Part shown: piece by piece, positions 1 through 8,022 of the stretch | Layout of the letters: every line of letters starts with the position of its first letter | How positions within the stretch are numbered: position 1 is the stretch's first letter | Origin: Vicingus serpentipes | GTDB lineage: Bacteria; Bacteroidota; Bacteroidia; Flavobacteriales_E; Vicingaceae | Length of the DNA: 39,469 bases | Direction of reading: 5' to 3' | Assembly: GCA_024103385.1 (NCBI GenBank) | Contig: JAGFIT010000001.1 | Location: forward strand, 1-39,469 | Translations under genes and position numbers: made by a program | The notes under the pieces: model-generated | The model's input: the letters and a program-made list of their open reading frames with translations, nothing else | Told to the model about the DNA's origin: nothing | Databases searched by the model: none

Positions 1-1
1 G

Positions 2-331
2 CTAACCTTACAATGGTTAAAAGATAATGGAGGAGTTGAATGGATTGAAAAAATAAACCAAGCTAAAGCTGACTTATTGTACAATGAAATTGATAACAAT
101 CCTTTATTTGAAGGAACAGCCGCTAAAGAAGATAGAAGCAACATGAATGTTACTTTCGTATTAACTAATGAAAGTATGAAAGAAAAGTTTGATACCTTAT
201 GGAAAGAGGCTGGAATAAGTGGAATAAATGGTCATAGAGATGTTGGAGGATATAGAGCTTCGATATACAACGCAATGCCTATTGAAAGTGTACAAGTGCT
301 GGTTGATATAATGAAAAAATTAAATGCATAA
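2..331 (+). CDS. serC: Phosphoserine aminotransferase, C-terminal part (partial)
   Basis: The reading frame is open from base 2 and ends in TAA at 329-331, so only the last ~109 residues are present and the start lies outside the window. The visible sequence holds motifs typical of the C-terminal domain of class-V phosphoserine aminotransferases: RSNMNVTFVL, followed by GHRDVGGYRASIYNAMP close to the end. The enzyme converts 3-phosphohydroxypyruvate and glutamate to phosphoserine in the cytoplasm, using PLP. The PLP-lysine region is not in the window. The next gene is serA, which makes its substrate, so the two belong to one serine-biosynthesis cluster. The 86-bp gap to serA suggests co-transcription. 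Confidence 0.93.
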   Translation, partial: LTLQWLKDNGGVEWIEKINQAKADLLYNEIDNNPLFEGTAAKEDRSNMNVTFVLTNESMKEKFDTLWKEAGISGINGHRDVGGYRASIYNAMPIESVQVLVDIMKKLNA

Positions 332-343
332 AATGTTTATCAA

Positions 344-390
344 GTTATAAGTTTATCAGGCTAGTTAAACCTAACAAATAAACCTATAAC
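344..390. repeat. Imperfect inverted repeat between serC and serA
   Basis: A 13-base arm at 344-356 pairs with 378-390 with one mismatch. The spacer is rich in short related words (GTTTAT, ATAACC, CTTATAAAC). It is AT-rich and has no U-tract, so it is unlikely to be a strong terminator. It may be a remnant of short intergenic repeats or a weak mRNA hairpin. Confidence 0.4.
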
Positions 391-417
391 CAAATAACCT
401 TATAAACTCAACAAGTA

Positions 418-1371
418 ATGAAAATTTTAGCCAATGATGGCATTGCTCCCATCGGAAAAACACAATTAGAAAACGCTGGTTTTGAAGTAATCACAGAATT
501 TGTTCCTCAAGAGGAATTAATCAATGCTATTAATAACAATAACTATGTTGCTATCTTGGTAAGAAGCGCAACAAAAGTGAGAAAAGATATTATTGATGCT
601 TGTCCTAATTTAAAACTAATAGGAAGAGGTGGTGTTGGAATGGATAATATTGATGTAACTTATGCTCGAGAAAAAGGACTTCACGTAATTAATACTCCAG
701 CATCATCATCCCAATCAGTTGCTGAACAAGTAATGGGACATTTATTTGGAGCTGCTAGAGAATTATATGATGCTAATAGACAAATGCCTGTTTCTGGTTT
801 ATCTGATTTTAAAGGACTAAAAAAGAAATATGGAAAAGGGATTGAATTGAGAGGAAAAAACTTAGGTGTTATTGGTTTTGGAAGAATTGGGCAAGCTACA
901 GCCAAATATGCTTTGGGGTGCGGCATGAACATTTTAGCTTACGATCCTTTTCAAGATCAAGCAACAATTAATGTAGAAGTAGCCGATCAAACAGTTAGTG
1001 TTAACATCAAAACAACCTCTATGGATAATTTGCTAGCTAACGCTGATTTTATCACTATGCATGTGCCCGCTCCTGCTGATGGAAAAGCAGTTATTGGAGA
1101 TGCTGAGTTCAGCAAAATGAAAAAAGGCGTAATTATCGTTAACGCAGCAAGAGGTGGTGTAATTGATGAAGATGCATTAATTGCTAACTTAAATTCAGGT
1201 AAAGTAGCCCATGCTGCCTTAGATGTTTTCACCAATGAACCTACTCCTAGAGAAGATTTATTAAAACATGCTAAAATATCATTAACCCCTCACACTGGAG
1301 CTGCTACCGTAGAAGCACAAGACAGAATTGGAGAAGAACTAGCAGAACAAATAATTAATCTTTTAAGTTAA
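418..1371 (+). CDS. serA: D-3-phosphoglycerate dehydrogenase, short form
   Basis: 317 residues of the D-2-hydroxyacid dehydrogenase family. It oxidises 3-phosphoglycerate to 3-phosphohydroxypyruvate with NAD+, the first step of serine synthesis. The substrate domain opens the protein, with RGGVGMDNID near residues 70-79. The Rossmann motif GFGRIG is at 153-158. The expected catalytic trio fits R245 (AARGGVIDEDAL), E274 and H292 (TPHTG). It ends soon after this last motif, so it lacks the C-terminal ACT domain that mediates serine feedback in longer SerA proteins; it may therefore not be inhibited by serine in that way. It lies between serC and the DUF1015 gene, only 13 bp before the latter. 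Other 2-hydroxyacid dehydrogenases are possible by sequence alone, but the neighbourhood makes SerA the best call. Confidence 0.93.
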   Translation: MKILANDGIAPIGKTQLENAGFEVITEFVPQEELINAINNNNYVAILVRSATKVRKDIIDACPNLKLIGRGGVGMDNIDVTYAREKGLHVINTPASSSQSVAEQVMGHLFGAARELYDANRQMPVSGLSDFKGLKKKYGKGIELRGKNLGVIGFGRIGQATAKYALGCGMNILAYDPFQDQATINVEVADQTVSVNIKTTSMDNLLANADFITMHVPAPADGKAVIGDAEFSKMKKGVIIVNAARGGVIDEDALIANLNSGKVAHAALDVFTNEPTPREDLLKHAKISLTPHTGAATVEAQDRIGEELAEQIINLLS

Positions 1372-1384
1372 AATATCAAACAAA

Positions 1385-2629
1385 ATGTCAGTATTAGTAC
1401 CATTCAAAGCCTATCGTCCAATAAGTGATAAAGTAAAAGAAATTGCCAGTCGACCTTACGATGTATTAAATGCTCAAGAAGCGAGAGAAATTTGCAAAGA
1501 CAATCCCAACAGTTTTTACAGAGTTATAAAACCTGAGTTAGAATTTGATGATGATGCTGACCATTATGCGCCTGAAGTATATAAAAGAGGAAAAGAAAAT
1601 TTTGATAAGTTGGTTAATAAAGCTCTAATGGTTCAAGATGAAACTGAAAATTATTATGCTTATCAAATTATAATGGATGGTCATCAACAAACTGGATTAG
1701 TAGGCTGCTGCGCAATTGATGATTATTTCAATAATGTAATAAAAAAACACGAGTTAACTCGTCCAGACAAAGAAGAAGATCGTAAAAACCATGTTCGTTA
1801 CAGTAAATTAAATTATGAACCTGTATTTTTTGCTTACCCTCATGTTAATGCTATTGACGAGTTAGTTGCTGATGTAAAAAAAGCTCAACCAGTATATGAC
1901 ATTACTACTAATGATGGAATCCAACACACATTATGGGTAATTAGTGATAATGAAAAAATTACTGCCATTAAAAATTTATTTGAAGAACAAGTTCCCAGTA
2001 TATATGTAGCTGATGGTCACCATAGAACTGCAGCTGGAGCTTTAGTAGGTGAGGAATTTAGAAATGAAGCAAAGGGAAATAAAGATGATGGAAAAAGATA
2101 CAATTACTTTATGGCTGTACTTTTTCCTGATAATCAGTTAAAAATAATTGATTACAACCGGGTTGTAAAGGATTTAAACAGAATGGATGAAGCTACTTTT
2201 ATAGCCAAGATTTCAGAAAAGTTTGATATCGAAGAAACAACCGGTCAATACAAACCTAATGCATTACATCACTTTGGAATGTACTTAAACAATAAATGGT
2301 ACAAATTAGTCGCTAAAAAAGGAACTTACAACGATAATGATCCTGTTGGCGTTTTGGATGTAACAATTTTATCCAAACAAGTGTTAGAGCCATTATTAAA
2401 TATTGTAGACTTAAGAACAGATAAAAGAATTGATTTTGTTGGAGGAATTAGAGGTTTGGGAGAATTAGAAAAACGAGTGAATTCTGGAGAAATGCAAGTC
2501 GCTTTTGCTTTAAATCCAGTAAGTATGCAACAGTTAATGGATATTTCTGACAATGATATGATTATGCCTCCAAAAGTAACTTGGTTTGAACCTAAATTGA
2601 GAAGTGGATTGTTTGTTCATGAGTTGTAA
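1385..2629 (+). CDS. DUF1015 family protein
   Basis: 414 residues. The N-terminus (VPFKAYRPISDKVKEIASRPYDVLNAQEAREI) and the internal motif YVADGHHRTAAG identify the DUF1015 family, a cytoplasmic protein whose members often sit beside serA/serC in Bacteroidota and some other bacteria. The biochemical role is not established. The position 13 bp after serA indicates translation from the same transcript and a link to serine metabolism, which is inference from context. Length is normal and the frame is intact. A 52-bp palindrome follows 15 bp after the stop. Confidence 0.9.
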   Translation: MSVLVPFKAYRPISDKVKEIASRPYDVLNAQEAREICKDNPNSFYRVIKPELEFDDDADHYAPEVYKRGKENFDKLVNKALMVQDETENYYAYQIIMDGHQQTGLVGCCAIDDYFNNVIKKHELTRPDKEEDRKNHVRYSKLNYEPVFFAYPHVNAIDELVADVKKAQPVYDITTNDGIQHTLWVISDNEKITAIKNLFEEQVPSIYVADGHHRTAAGALVGEEFRNEAKGNKDDGKRYNYFMAVLFPDNQLKIIDYNRVVKDLNRMDEATFIAKISEKFDIEETTGQYKPNALHHFGMYLNNKWYKLVAKKGTYNDNDPVGVLDVTILSKQVLEPLLNIVDLRTDKRIDFVGGIRGLGELEKRVNSGEMQVAFALNPVSMQQLMDISDNDMIMPPKVTWFEPKLRSGLFVHEL

Positions 2630-2644
2630 ATTACCAATTTTTTA

Positions 2645-2696
2645 TTAATTGTCCTTCGACATTCCGATAGCTATCGGAATGTCGAAGGACAATTAA
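2645..2696. repeat. 52-bp perfect palindrome
   Basis: The two 26-base arms (2645-2670 and 2671-2696) are exact reverse complements with no spacer. The centre reads CCGATAGCTATCGG. It lies between the DUF1015 gene and the yggS-like gene. There is no T-run after it, so it is not a standard intrinsic terminator, although the RNA would fold very stably. The core resembles two other intergenic elements in this window (6701-6785 and 10420-10527), which suggests a dispersed repeat family. Confidence 0.9.
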
Positions 2697-2782
2697 GTAA
2701 GAGTTGCTTTATAAAAACTTTTTATAGTTGGATAAACTCACTATGACAAAAGTTTTATCCGCAATAACGAAATCAAACAAAT

Positions 2783-3442
2783 ATGAGTATTGCCAATAAC
2801 ATCAAGAAACTAACATCTCAAATACCTGAAACAGTTACATTAGTAGCTGTTTCCAAAACCAAACCTAATGAAGCTATTTTAGAAGCATATCATGCTGGAC
2901 AACGAGTTTTTGGAGAAAATAAAGTACAAGAATTAGTTCAGAAATACGAAGACTTACCTAAAGATATTGAATGGCATTTAATTGGTCATTTACAAACCAA
3001 TAAAGTAAAATACATTGCTCCTTTTGTTAATTTGATTCATGCTATTGACAGTTTAAAGCTATTAAAAGAGATAAATAAACAAGCGCTAAAAAATAATCGA
3101 ACTATACCTTGTTTATTACAAGTTAAAATTGCCCAAGAAGAAAGTAAATTTGGTTTAAGCTATGACGAAGCTGAACATTTATTGAATAGCGAAGAATTAA
3201 AAAGACTAACTAATATTAATATTGTTGGTTTAATGGGCATGAGCACTAATACTTCCAATAAAGAACAAATTAAAAAAGAGTTTAGATCCCTTCACCATTT
3301 CTACCAAAAACTTTCAATGCTCAACCCTCAACTCTCAACGTTAAGCATGGGGATGAGTGGTGATTATCAAATTGCTATTCAAGAAGGAAGCACAATGATT
3401 AGAGTTGGAAGTACAATATTTGGAGATAGAAATTACATCTAA
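2783..3442 (+). CDS. YggS/PLPBP-type PLP homeostasis protein
   Basis: 219 residues of the YggS/PROSC family, a single-domain alanine-racemase-like TIM barrel that binds pyridoxal 5'-phosphate and buffers it in the cytoplasm. The PLP lysine is K25 in VAVSKTKP. Family motifs follow: FGENKVQEL, EWHLIGHLQTNKVK, and near the end GLMGMST, LSMGMSGDY and IRVGSTIFG. Length is normal. The last four bases overlap the convergent retropepsin-like gene end, with no terminator between. It may be transcribed from its own promoter after the palindrome, as it lies 153 bp from the DUF1015 gene. Confidence 0.93.
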   Translation: MSIANNIKKLTSQIPETVTLVAVSKTKPNEAILEAYHAGQRVFGENKVQELVQKYEDLPKDIEWHLIGHLQTNKVKYIAPFVNLIHAIDSLKLLKEINKQALKNNRTIPCLLQVKIAQEESKFGLSYDEAEHLLNSEELKRLTNINIVGLMGMSTNTSNKEQIKKEFRSLHHFYQKLSMLNPQLSTLSMGMSGDYQIAIQEGSTMIRVGSTIFGDRNYI

Positions 3443-3864
3443 CCCTTCAATATTAATTCTTGAGTATCATAATTAATAGTCGCTTTATACTTCACTAAAA
3501 TATCTCCTCCTAAAATGCCTTCAACAGGTGCTAACTGCAATTTTTCATAAGATTGATTCACGTGTTTTAAATCCAACACTGCCGCTTCGTAATTAGTTAA
3601 CAATAAACCATTAAATGATAATTGATCAATCACTACTTTTTTGCTCGCCATACTAGTAGTCCCGATACCTGCAGAAAGTCGCTCTTGTTTCTCTAAATTA
3701 TTATGACCTATGAGTATTATAATTCTTTCTTCATCAAAAACAGTTCTGGATGCTCCAGTATCTAAAATTAGGTTTACCTCCTTGCTATTTACTTTCGCCC
3801 GAATAAGCAAATGAAATCCATCATCTTCTATCGGGAGAGTTATTATTGGTATAATTGTTCTCAT
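3439..3864 (-). CDS. Retropepsin-like aspartic protease domain protein
   Basis: 141 residues. The motif LILDTGASRTVFD at 32-44 carries the active-site D35-T-G of clan AA aspartic proteases, and a second conserved block (EGILGGDIL) lies near the C-terminus. Such proteins work as dimers of one-lobe subunits. No signal peptide or membrane segment is seen, so a cytoplasmic location is likely. The substrate is unknown. Upstream on the same strand lies mdh, but an intrinsic terminator (3869-3903) ends just four bases before the start codon, so expression must depend on readthrough or on a promoter inside the mdh end. The 3' end overlaps the yggS-like gene by four bases. Confidence 0.82.
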   Translation of the reverse strand: MRTIIPIITLPIEDDGFHLLIRAKVNSKEVNLILDTGASRTVFDEERIIILIGHNNLEKQERLSAGIGTTSMASKKVVIDQLSFNGLLLTNYEAAVLDLKHVNQSYEKLQLAPVEGILGGDILVKYKATINYDTQELILKG

Positions 3865-3868
3865 ATAA

Positions 3869-3903
3869 AAAAGAGTTGCCAGGATTTAGCCAGCAACTCT
3901 TTT
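3869..3903 (-). terminator. Intrinsic terminator after mdh
   Basis: Arms AAAAGAGTTGC (3869-3879) and GCAACTCTTTT (3893-3903) pair exactly around a 13-base loop. Read on the minus strand, the stem is followed by a run of T. It begins 20 bases after the mdh stop and ends next to the start codon of the retropepsin-like gene. Confidence 0.85.
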
Positions 3904-3922
3904 AATAATTTTTATTATTTAA

Positions 3923-4858
3923 TTAAGCCAATAACCCCTCTAATAAATCATTGGTTTTTTTAACCCCTTCTGCACTTTCTGCTAATTTGGCTTTTTCTTC
4001 AGCATTTAGCTCAATCTCTATAATTTTTTCAATTCCATTTTTTCCCAAGATACAAGGAACACCTATGGATAAATCATTTAAACCATACTCCCCTTCCACT
4101 AATGCAGAACAAGGAAACATTTTTTTAGAATCTTGAGCGATAGCCCTTACCAATTCCGAAATAGCTGCTCCAGGTGCATACCATGCACTTGTTCCTAACA
4201 ACCCAGTTAATGTTGCTCCTCCTACTTTCGTATCCTCTACAATTTGCCCCATTCTTTCTGCTGATAAATATTCAGCAACTGGAACACTATTTCTAACTGC
4301 CTTATCAATCAAAGGTACCATTCCTGTATCACTATGTCCCCCTATCACCATACCATCCACATCTGATGCTGGACAACCTAACGCTTCACTTAATCTATAT
4401 TTAAAACGAGCGCTATCCAAAGCTCCTCCCATTCCAATAATTCTATTCTTAGATAATCCTGTTGCTTTGTGAGCTAAATAAGACATTGTGTCCATAGGAT
4501 TACTTACAATAATTAAAATCACATTTGGAGAATGTGTTATTAAGTTGGTAGCAACAGTTTTTACAATTCCAGCATTAATACCAATCAACTCTTCCCTTGT
4601 CATACCTGGTTTACGAGGAATACCACTAGTAATAACAGCTACATCACTTCCGGCAGTTTTACTGTAATCATTAGTACTTCCTGTAATTTGTGTATCAAAG
4701 CCATTTAAAGAAGCTGTTTGCATTAAATCCATCGCTTTTCCCTCTGCAAATCCTTCTTTAATATCAATCAACACCACTTCTGCTGCAAAATTTTTAATTG
4801 CAATGTATTCTGCACAACTTGCACCTACTGCTCCAGCACCTACTACTGTTACTTTCAT
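3923..4858 (-). CDS. mdh: Malate dehydrogenase (LDH-like type)
   Basis: 311 residues of the lactate/malate dehydrogenase family. It interconverts malate and oxaloacetate with NAD in the TCA cycle. GAGAVG at 7-12 is the dinucleotide motif and D32 (LIDI) suits NAD rather than NADP. Substrate and catalytic residues are visible: R82 and R88 in GIPRKPGMTR, N120 in SNP, D148 and R151 in LDSARF, and H175 in GGHSD. R82 in the substrate-specificity loop indicates malate rather than lactate. It is transcribed alone, with a candidate promoter upstream (4900-4930) and a terminator downstream. nhaD is divergent. Confidence 0.95.
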   Translation of the reverse strand: MKVTVVGAGAVGASCAEYIAIKNFAAEVVLIDIKEGFAEGKAMDLMQTASLNGFDTQITGSTNDYSKTAGSDVAVITSGIPRKPGMTREELIGINAGIVKTVATNLITHSPNVILIIVSNPMDTMSYLAHKATGLSKNRIIGMGGALDSARFKYRLSEALGCPASDVDGMVIGGHSDTGMVPLIDKAVRNSVPVAEYLSAERMGQIVEDTKVGGATLTGLLGTSAWYAPGAAISELVRAIAQDSKKMFPCSALVEGEYGLNDLSIGVPCILGKNGIEKIIEIELNAEEKAKLAESAEGVKKTNDLLEGLLA

Positions 4859-4899
4859 AATTATCTATTTATAAGTTAATAAATTATTTTTTATCCCCA

Positions 4900-4930
4900 C
4901 GAAATTAAGTAATGCCACTAACTTAAACAA
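4900..4930 (-). promoter_or_regulatory. Candidate mdh promoter
   Basis: On the minus strand TTG (4930-4928) is followed after 20 bases by TAATTTCG (4907-4900). This is the Bacteroidota arrangement TTG-N19/20-TAnnTTTG with one mismatch in the -7 element. The start codon would lie about 35 bases downstream of the start site. Confidence 0.5.
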
Positions 4931-5046
4931 GTGAATTATTGATGATATTCATCATACCGACCTACTATACATAGCCTTCTAACAATAGAAACATCATTCT
5001 ATTATAAATTGGTTACAAATGACTTAAAGAATTGATATAAATAATT

Positions 5047-5054
5047 TATCTTTG
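5047..5054 (+). promoter_or_regulatory. Candidate -7 element for nhaD
   Basis: TATCTTTG matches TAnnTTTG exactly, 33 bases before the nhaD start codon. No good TTG is seen at the usual distance, so only the -7 half is supported. Confidence 0.5.
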
Positions 5055-5087
5055 GCGACTTACAAACTCTAACTAAATATATAAATA

Positions 5088-6461
5088 ATGGAAGTATTTA
5101 TTATAATTGTCTTTGTTCTTGGTTACTTAGCGATAACAATCGAACATAGTTTAAAAATAGATAAACTAATACCCGCTGTAGCTATGATGGCTGTTTGTTG
5201 GGCATTAATTGCTTTTGGTATTGATGATTTTACCACTTGGTTTGATTCAGGAAAACATGCACTTATTGATGCTTTTGGATCTTTTAATCATGATGAAAAG
5301 CTACATCTTATGGAAGAAACCTTGCTTCATCACTTGGGGAAAACAGCTGAAATTTTGTTTTTCTTATTAGGAGCAATGACCATTGTTGAAATCATTGACC
5401 ATTTTGATGGGTTTTCCACTTTTAAAAGATACATTAAAACAAAAAGTAAAACCAGGTTATTATGGATTTTTTCAACCTTAGCATTTATTTTATCTTCCAT
5501 CATTGATAACTTAACAGCAACAATAGTATTAATCACTATACTTCAAAAGATTATTAACGACAAGGAAACAAGAATGTGGTTTGCAGGATTAATTATTATT
5601 GCCGCAAATGCTGGTGGAGCTTGGTCTCCAATTGGTGACGTTACCACCACTATGTTATGGATTGGTAACAAAGTATCTACAGATATGTTAATTACTTATT
5701 TAGTTGGACCGTCATTACTTTGTATGGCTATACCTACGTTAATTGCTTCTTTTATGAAACCTTTTAAAGGGGATTTAGAAAATGAGATTGAATTAAAAGA
5801 CGAAGAAATTCATGATACTACCTACAGCTCTACTATGTTATACTTAGGCTTAGGTATGATTTTATTTGTACCTGTATTCAAAACCATTACCCATCTTCCT
5901 CCTTACGTAGGAATGATGTTGTCGTTAGGCGTTGTTTGTACTTTTGCAGAAGTGTTTAGCACTAAAAAGTTTAAATTAACCACTCTAGATGATCACTCTG
6001 ATGATATGGGACATCATAGTCCAGTACACAAATCATTATCTAAAATAGAAATGCCAAGTGTGTTGTTCTTTTTTGGAATTTTAATGGCTGTAGCAGCATT
6101 AGAAAGTTTAGGTATTTTATTCAACTTTGCTGAAGATTTAAATACTGCCATTCCTAACTCTGACATTGTAGTGATGTTATTAGGCGTTGGTTCTGCTGTA
6201 ATTGATAACGTACCATTAGTTGCCGCTAGTTTAGGTATGTTTCAAAATGGATTAAATGATCCTATTTGGCATTTTATTGCTTTCTCTGCTGGAACTGGTG
6301 GTAGCATGTTAATTATTGGTTCAGCTGCAGGTGTAGTAGCTATGGGTATGGAAAAAATTTCTTTTTTCTGGTACTTCAAAAAAATCAGCTGGTTAGCTTT
6401 ACTAGGGTTTGTTGCCGGTTCTGTTGCTTTTATGACAGTAAGAATGTTACTTCATGGATAG
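5088..6461 (+). CDS. nhaD: NhaD-type Na+/H+ antiporter
   Basis: 457 residues, very hydrophobic, with about 11-12 likely membrane segments. Features typical of the NhaD family in the ion-transporter superfamily are visible: the N-terminal helix, a loop rich in acidic residues and His, then SSIIDNLTATIVLITIL, AANAGGAWSPIGDVTTTMLW, and near the C-terminus VIDNVPLVAASLGMF and SAGTGGSMLIIGSAAG. The paired DN motifs in the two half-repeats are the expected ion-binding region. The role is sodium export and pH homeostasis in the inner membrane, which fits a saline habitat. It is a single-gene unit between divergent mdh and a terminator at 6484-6515. Confidence 0.93.
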   Translation: MEVFIIIVFVLGYLAITIEHSLKIDKLIPAVAMMAVCWALIAFGIDDFTTWFDSGKHALIDAFGSFNHDEKLHLMEETLLHHLGKTAEILFFLLGAMTIVEIIDHFDGFSTFKRYIKTKSKTRLLWIFSTLAFILSSIIDNLTATIVLITILQKIINDKETRMWFAGLIIIAANAGGAWSPIGDVTTTMLWIGNKVSTDMLITYLVGPSLLCMAIPTLIASFMKPFKGDLENEIELKDEEIHDTTYSSTMLYLGLGMILFVPVFKTITHLPPYVGMMLSLGVVCTFAEVFSTKKFKLTTLDDHSDDMGHHSPVHKSLSKIEMPSVLFFFGILMAVAALESLGILFNFAEDLNTAIPNSDIVVMLLGVGSAVIDNVPLVAASLGMFQNGLNDPIWHFIAFSAGTGGSMLIIGSAAGVVAMGMEKISFFWYFKKISWLALLGFVAGSVAFMTVRMLLHG

Positions 6462-6483
6462 ATAACACATTCTAATGATAAAT

Positions 6484-6515
6484 AAAAAAGAGGCTATTGT
6501 ATAGCCTCTTTTTTT
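6484..6515 (+). terminator. Intrinsic terminator after nhaD
   Basis: GAGGCTA (6490-6496) pairs with TAGCCTC (6502-6508) around a 5-base loop, extended by flanking A and T runs, and is followed by a T-tract to 6515. Confidence 0.9.
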
Positions 6516-6700
6516 ATTCTTCCTCAGCAAATTCTCTTTTATAAAGAATGTTCTAAATGAATCTTTATCTAAAACACCTAAGGTTAATCACAACTATTAA
6601 AATACAAACATCCCCTATCCTCGAAATCATTCCATTAATGCTAAACAAAATTTATTTTTCGCTTTAGGGAGTTGAACAAATAACTTTCAGCATCAAATAG

Positions 6701-6785
6701 ATACATCCCCGAAATAAATTCGGGGCAGGCTATTTTGTTTTATTTTGAAATTAAAATTTCAATAAAACTACATTCAGTATGACAG
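6701..6785. repeat. Degraded dispersed intergenic repeat
   Basis: GATACATCCCCGAA begins a 7-5-7 hairpin (CCCCGAA 6707-6713, TTCGGGG 6719-6725), and the right end reads ATTCAGTATGACA. The same layout of hairpin core and TGACA end is found at 10420-10527, and a related core is found in the palindrome at 2645-2696. Confidence 0.55.
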
Positions 6786-6824
6786 GAAACTAAAACGAAA
6801 CACTTTACCCATATTTTAACACAA

Positions 6825-6852
6825 AAAAAAGGAGCTCAATTGAGCTCCTTTT
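6825..6852 (-). terminator. Intrinsic terminator after the T9SS cargo gene
   Basis: GGAGCTCAA (6831-6839) and TTGAGCTCC (6840-6848) form a perfect palindrome flanked by A8 on the left and T4 on the right. On the minus strand it is a stem followed by a T-run, 20 bases after the stop of the gene at 6872-7840. Confidence 0.85.
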
Positions 6853-6871
6853 AAACTTTATAAAGGGATAT

Positions 6872-7840
6872 TTATTTTACAATAAACTTACCTGCTCCAA
6901 TTAATTCATTGTCATTCCCAAGGGATTTATAAAAGTAAACTCCACTTTCATATTTCTCTAGGTTATGTACGACTGATGATTTGTTATTCATGGATATAGT
7001 TTCTACCAAACTACCTGTCACATCATAAATATTAATGTTAGTAATAGCTACATTAGTAATAGCAAAAGTAATCTGATTCTCAGCTGGATTAGGGTATGCT
7101 GAAATAGAACCATTTTTGTAAGCCAATTCATTTACACCAGTAGTATTAATTGCTACACCTCTTAAAGTAAAAGCTAAATTAGTTAAAACCCCAGATGGGT
7201 AATAAGTTACTGACCCCCAATCTCTCACAGCACCAAAAACAACAGGGATACTGTCTTTAATTTTAGCTGAAAGACCAGAAGTAACAACAGTATCTCTTCT
7301 CCAATAAGTAATTCCGTTACTAACATTTGTAACTGTATCATAAGTAGGTTGTACAGATACCCAATATCTTCCTGGCGTAAATTTATTTACATTCTCATCT
7401 ATATTAAAATTCATATTATATAAAGTTAGAGGATTAGGTAAATTAAAAGTAGCTCCTGTATTAGCATATTTTAATGTTCCTGGTTTCCCGGCATTATCCT
7501 CATAAAAAAGAACATCATATCTATCTGCTTGAGAATTATTCCAATACATTTGGACAGTAATTGAATCAATTTCCCATCGTGTATTAGCTGGCACAACAAA
7601 ATCTTCAGCTCCTTGAACAATATCATTTCCTGCTGGCATACTAGGGTAACTTCCGACTACCATACCAGATCCAATAGTAGAAACTTGCTGTTCTAATATT
7701 GTTGCTTTATTATTGGTGTTATTCAACTTTGTGTTAACTGCTGCATCACCAGGATTAGCAGCGCTGTTTGTATTTTGAGCACTTACACTATACGCCAATG
7801 TAAGGCTAACAGCAAATAAAAATGTAAAAATTCTTTTCAT
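6872..7840 (-). CDS. Secreted protein with T9SS type A sorting domain
   Basis: 322 residues. Residues 1-22 form a signal peptide (MKRIFTFLFAVSLTLAYSVSAQ, cut after a Ala-x-Ala-like site). The centre is a beta-rich region with no recognised catalytic motif. The last ~80 residues form a Por/T9SS type A sorting domain: ISAYPNPAENQITF, then NINIYDVTGSLVET, and a final SGVYFYKS...GKFIVK. The protein is therefore exported by Sec and then sent across the outer membrane or attached to the surface by the type IX system. Function is unknown. It is a single gene with its own terminator; the nhaD transcript converges on it. Confidence 0.85.
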   Translation of the reverse strand: MKRIFTFLFAVSLTLAYSVSAQNTNSAANPGDAAVNTKLNNTNNKATILEQQVSTIGSGMVVGSYPSMPAGNDIVQGAEDFVVPANTRWEIDSITVQMYWNNSQADRYDVLFYEDNAGKPGTLKYANTGATFNLPNPLTLYNMNFNIDENVNKFTPGRYWVSVQPTYDTVTNVSNGITYWRRDTVVTSGLSAKIKDSIPVVFGAVRDWGSVTYYPSGVLTNLAFTLRGVAINTTGVNELAYKNGSISAYPNPAENQITFAITNVAITNINIYDVTGSLVETISMNNKSSVVHNLEKYESGVYFYKSLGNDNELIGAGKFIVK

Positions 7841-7961
7841 AATTTAATAGTTTTTAAGTTTAAGGCACGAATTTAGTATATATTTTTAGATAAAAAAAAC
7901 GAATAATAAACTTTTAACCTACAACCTTTAACGTGTTAAAAAACAAACTTTTAACAAGCTG

Positions 7962-7987
7962 TTTAAACTAAATTAATTTAGTTTAAA
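7962..7987. promoter_or_regulatory. 26-bp perfect palindrome upstream of aroC
   Basis: TTTAAACTAAATT (7962-7974) is followed directly by its exact reverse complement (7975-7987). It ends 35 bases before the aroC start and 8 bases before a weak -7-like word, TAATTTTA (7996-8003). There is no T-tract. Its position suits an operator, but an AT-rich palindrome could also arise by chance. Confidence 0.45.
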
Positions 7988-8022
7988 ATTAATAGTAATT
8001 TTAGCACTTATTTTAATCAATT

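Larger units (their letters stand above)
6462..6871. other. 410-bp gene-free region
   Basis: This gap between nhaD and the convergent T9SS gene holds one terminator at each end and a degraded dispersed repeat in the middle (6701-6785). The stretch 6520-6700 shows no convincing open frame or RNA gene. Confidence 0.6.

Noticed and set aside
681..1235. Antisense open frames within serA
   Set aside because: They mirror the codon pattern of a strong conserved gene, and no start context or family supports them. The same holds for the other frames opposite conserved genes in the window.
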